Below the pieces are notes generated by a model. It was not told the DNA's origin, searched no databases, and saw only the letters and a program-made list of their open reading frames with translations. The position numbers and the translations under genes are program-made. From contig LADT01000068.1 of NCBI GenBank assembly GCA_000961765.1, positions 1-52,388 on the forward strand: a stretch of DNA of 52,388 nt, written 5' to 3'. This document shows, one piece after another, positions 51,934-52,388 of the stretch. Positions within the stretch are counted from its first letter, which is position 1, and every line of letters begins with the position of its first letter. Origin of the DNA: Clostridiaceae bacterium BRH_c20a. GTDB taxonomy: Bacteria; Bacillota; Peptococcia; Peptococcales; BICA1-8.

Positions 51934-52388
51934 ATGGCGAGAAAACCAAGAGTACATTTCGAAAATGCACTATATCATGTTATATGCAGAGGTAATAATA
52001 AAGAGGGGGTTTTCCTGAATGAGGAGGATAAAAAAGAGTATCTAGATGTTATAAAGCGATACAAGAATAAATATAACTTTAGGGTGTATGCATACTGTAT
52101 TATGGATAACCATGCTCATATGTTAATCGAAGTAGAATATACTCCATTGTCAAAAATCATGCAGGGGATACAACAAGTATATACATTGAAATATAATAAA
52201 AAGAATAGCCGGAGCGGTCATGTATTTGAACAAAGATATAAAAGTATTCTGTGTGACAAAGAAAATTATCTGTTAGCATTAATCAAATACATACATGAAA
52301 ATCCATGGAAAGCCGGGTTAACTGAAGGACTTAATTATAAATGGAGCAGCCACCAAAATTATATTAATAGAAAAATAAGCAATTTAGT
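51934..52388 (+). CDS. REP-associated tyrosine transposase (RAYT, Y1_Tnp), 3' end beyond window
   Basis: At least 151 residues from ATG 51934, open to the window edge. N-terminus MARKPRVHFENALYHVICRGNN is the family signature. The HUH metal motif is in YCIMDNHAHMLIE, and the nucleophile region YIHENPWKAGL supplies the tyrosine. RAYTs are single-strand DNA nucleases of the IS200/IS605 superfamily, domesticated or semi-mobile and tied to REP repeats. GGGGTCAGGCTTTTATAAT at ~51870 lies just upstream. Completeness cannot be judged. Confidence 0.92.
   Translation, partial: MARKPRVHFENALYHVICRGNNKEGVFLNEEDKKEYLDVIKRYKNKYNFRVYAYCIMDNHAHMLIEVEYTPLSKIMQGIQQVYTLKYNKKNSRSGHVFEQRYKSILCDKENYLLALIKYIHENPWKAGLTEGLNYKWSSHQNYINRKISNL

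Overview
The window looks like chromosome of an AT-rich, endospore-forming Clostridia-class Firmicute. Evidence: a gerA-gerB-gerC germinant receptor operon, a SCIFF peptide with its radical SAM maturase (a class marker of Clostridia), a Gmad2/stalk-domain protein, HD-GYP and GGDEF signalling proteins, and many ATG/GTG/TTG starts behind strong AGGAGG sites. The gene order DUF2232-gdpP-rplI-dnaB-purA, together with walJ-htrA-rlmH, is the block usually found near oriC in Firmicutes; here its two halves lie about 33 kb apart. Genus cannot be fixed from this sequence alone.

Layout. 1-510: 3' end of a group II intron (maturase C-terminus, domains V and VI). 684-10108: a housekeeping run (MazG-like, DUF2232, GdpP, bL9, DnaB), a DoxX-like membrane protein, a COG2509 flavoprotein behind a possible attenuator, and PurA. 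10346-13198: larE-larB-larC for the nickel-pincer cofactor, with no larA in the window. 13269-13985: six tRNAs (Lys, Glu, Val, Glu, Asp, Phe) with hairpin-forming spacers. 14209-17346: an unknown anchored protein, then ablA-ablB for N-epsilon-acetyl-beta-lysine, an osmolyte. 17420-23403: a membrane diguanylate cyclase, an exonuclease remnant and the ger operon, mostly on the minus strand. 23802-28600: an SDR-like protein, a tRNA-Gly, DUF6544, and a decayed stretch with a frameshifted gene, a broken membrane-protein gene, a methyltransferase remnant, a toxin with a truncated antitoxin, a MITE-like element and a long hairpin.

28794-31688: a tiny PFF-repeat protein, a possible structured RNA, a cold shock protein and hflK-hflC. 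31904-35291 (minus): a five-gene electron-transferring amine/imino-acid dehydrogenase-like operon, in which the domains of sarcosine-oxidase/opine-oxidase type enzymes are split into separate genes. 35551-37142: scfA-scfB. 37377-41114: an M23/LysM/G5 peptidase, a thioredoxin-reductase-like protein with a coupled 40-residue membrane peptide, and a gluzincin. 41212-43581: a four-BON protein and an uncharacterised ferredoxin/Cys-rich pair. 43748-46538: walJ, htrA, rlmH. 46608-51839: an SRPBCC protein, a NapH-like Fe-S membrane protein, the stalk/Gmad2 protein and a Cache-PAS-GGDEF-HD-GYP protein. 51934 to the end: a RAYT-type transposase running off the window.

The most unusual global feature is non-coding. 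Many intergenic gaps hold short words repeated in both orientations, with a different word at each locus, so that each gap can fold into long hairpins (4408-4549, 13421-13830, 31694-31870, 38820-38844, 45787-46021). GC-rich REP-like copies also recur, and a RAYT transposase, the enzyme class linked to REP repeats elsewhere, lies in the same window. Coordinates, motifs and pairings were read by eye; no homology search or folding program was run.
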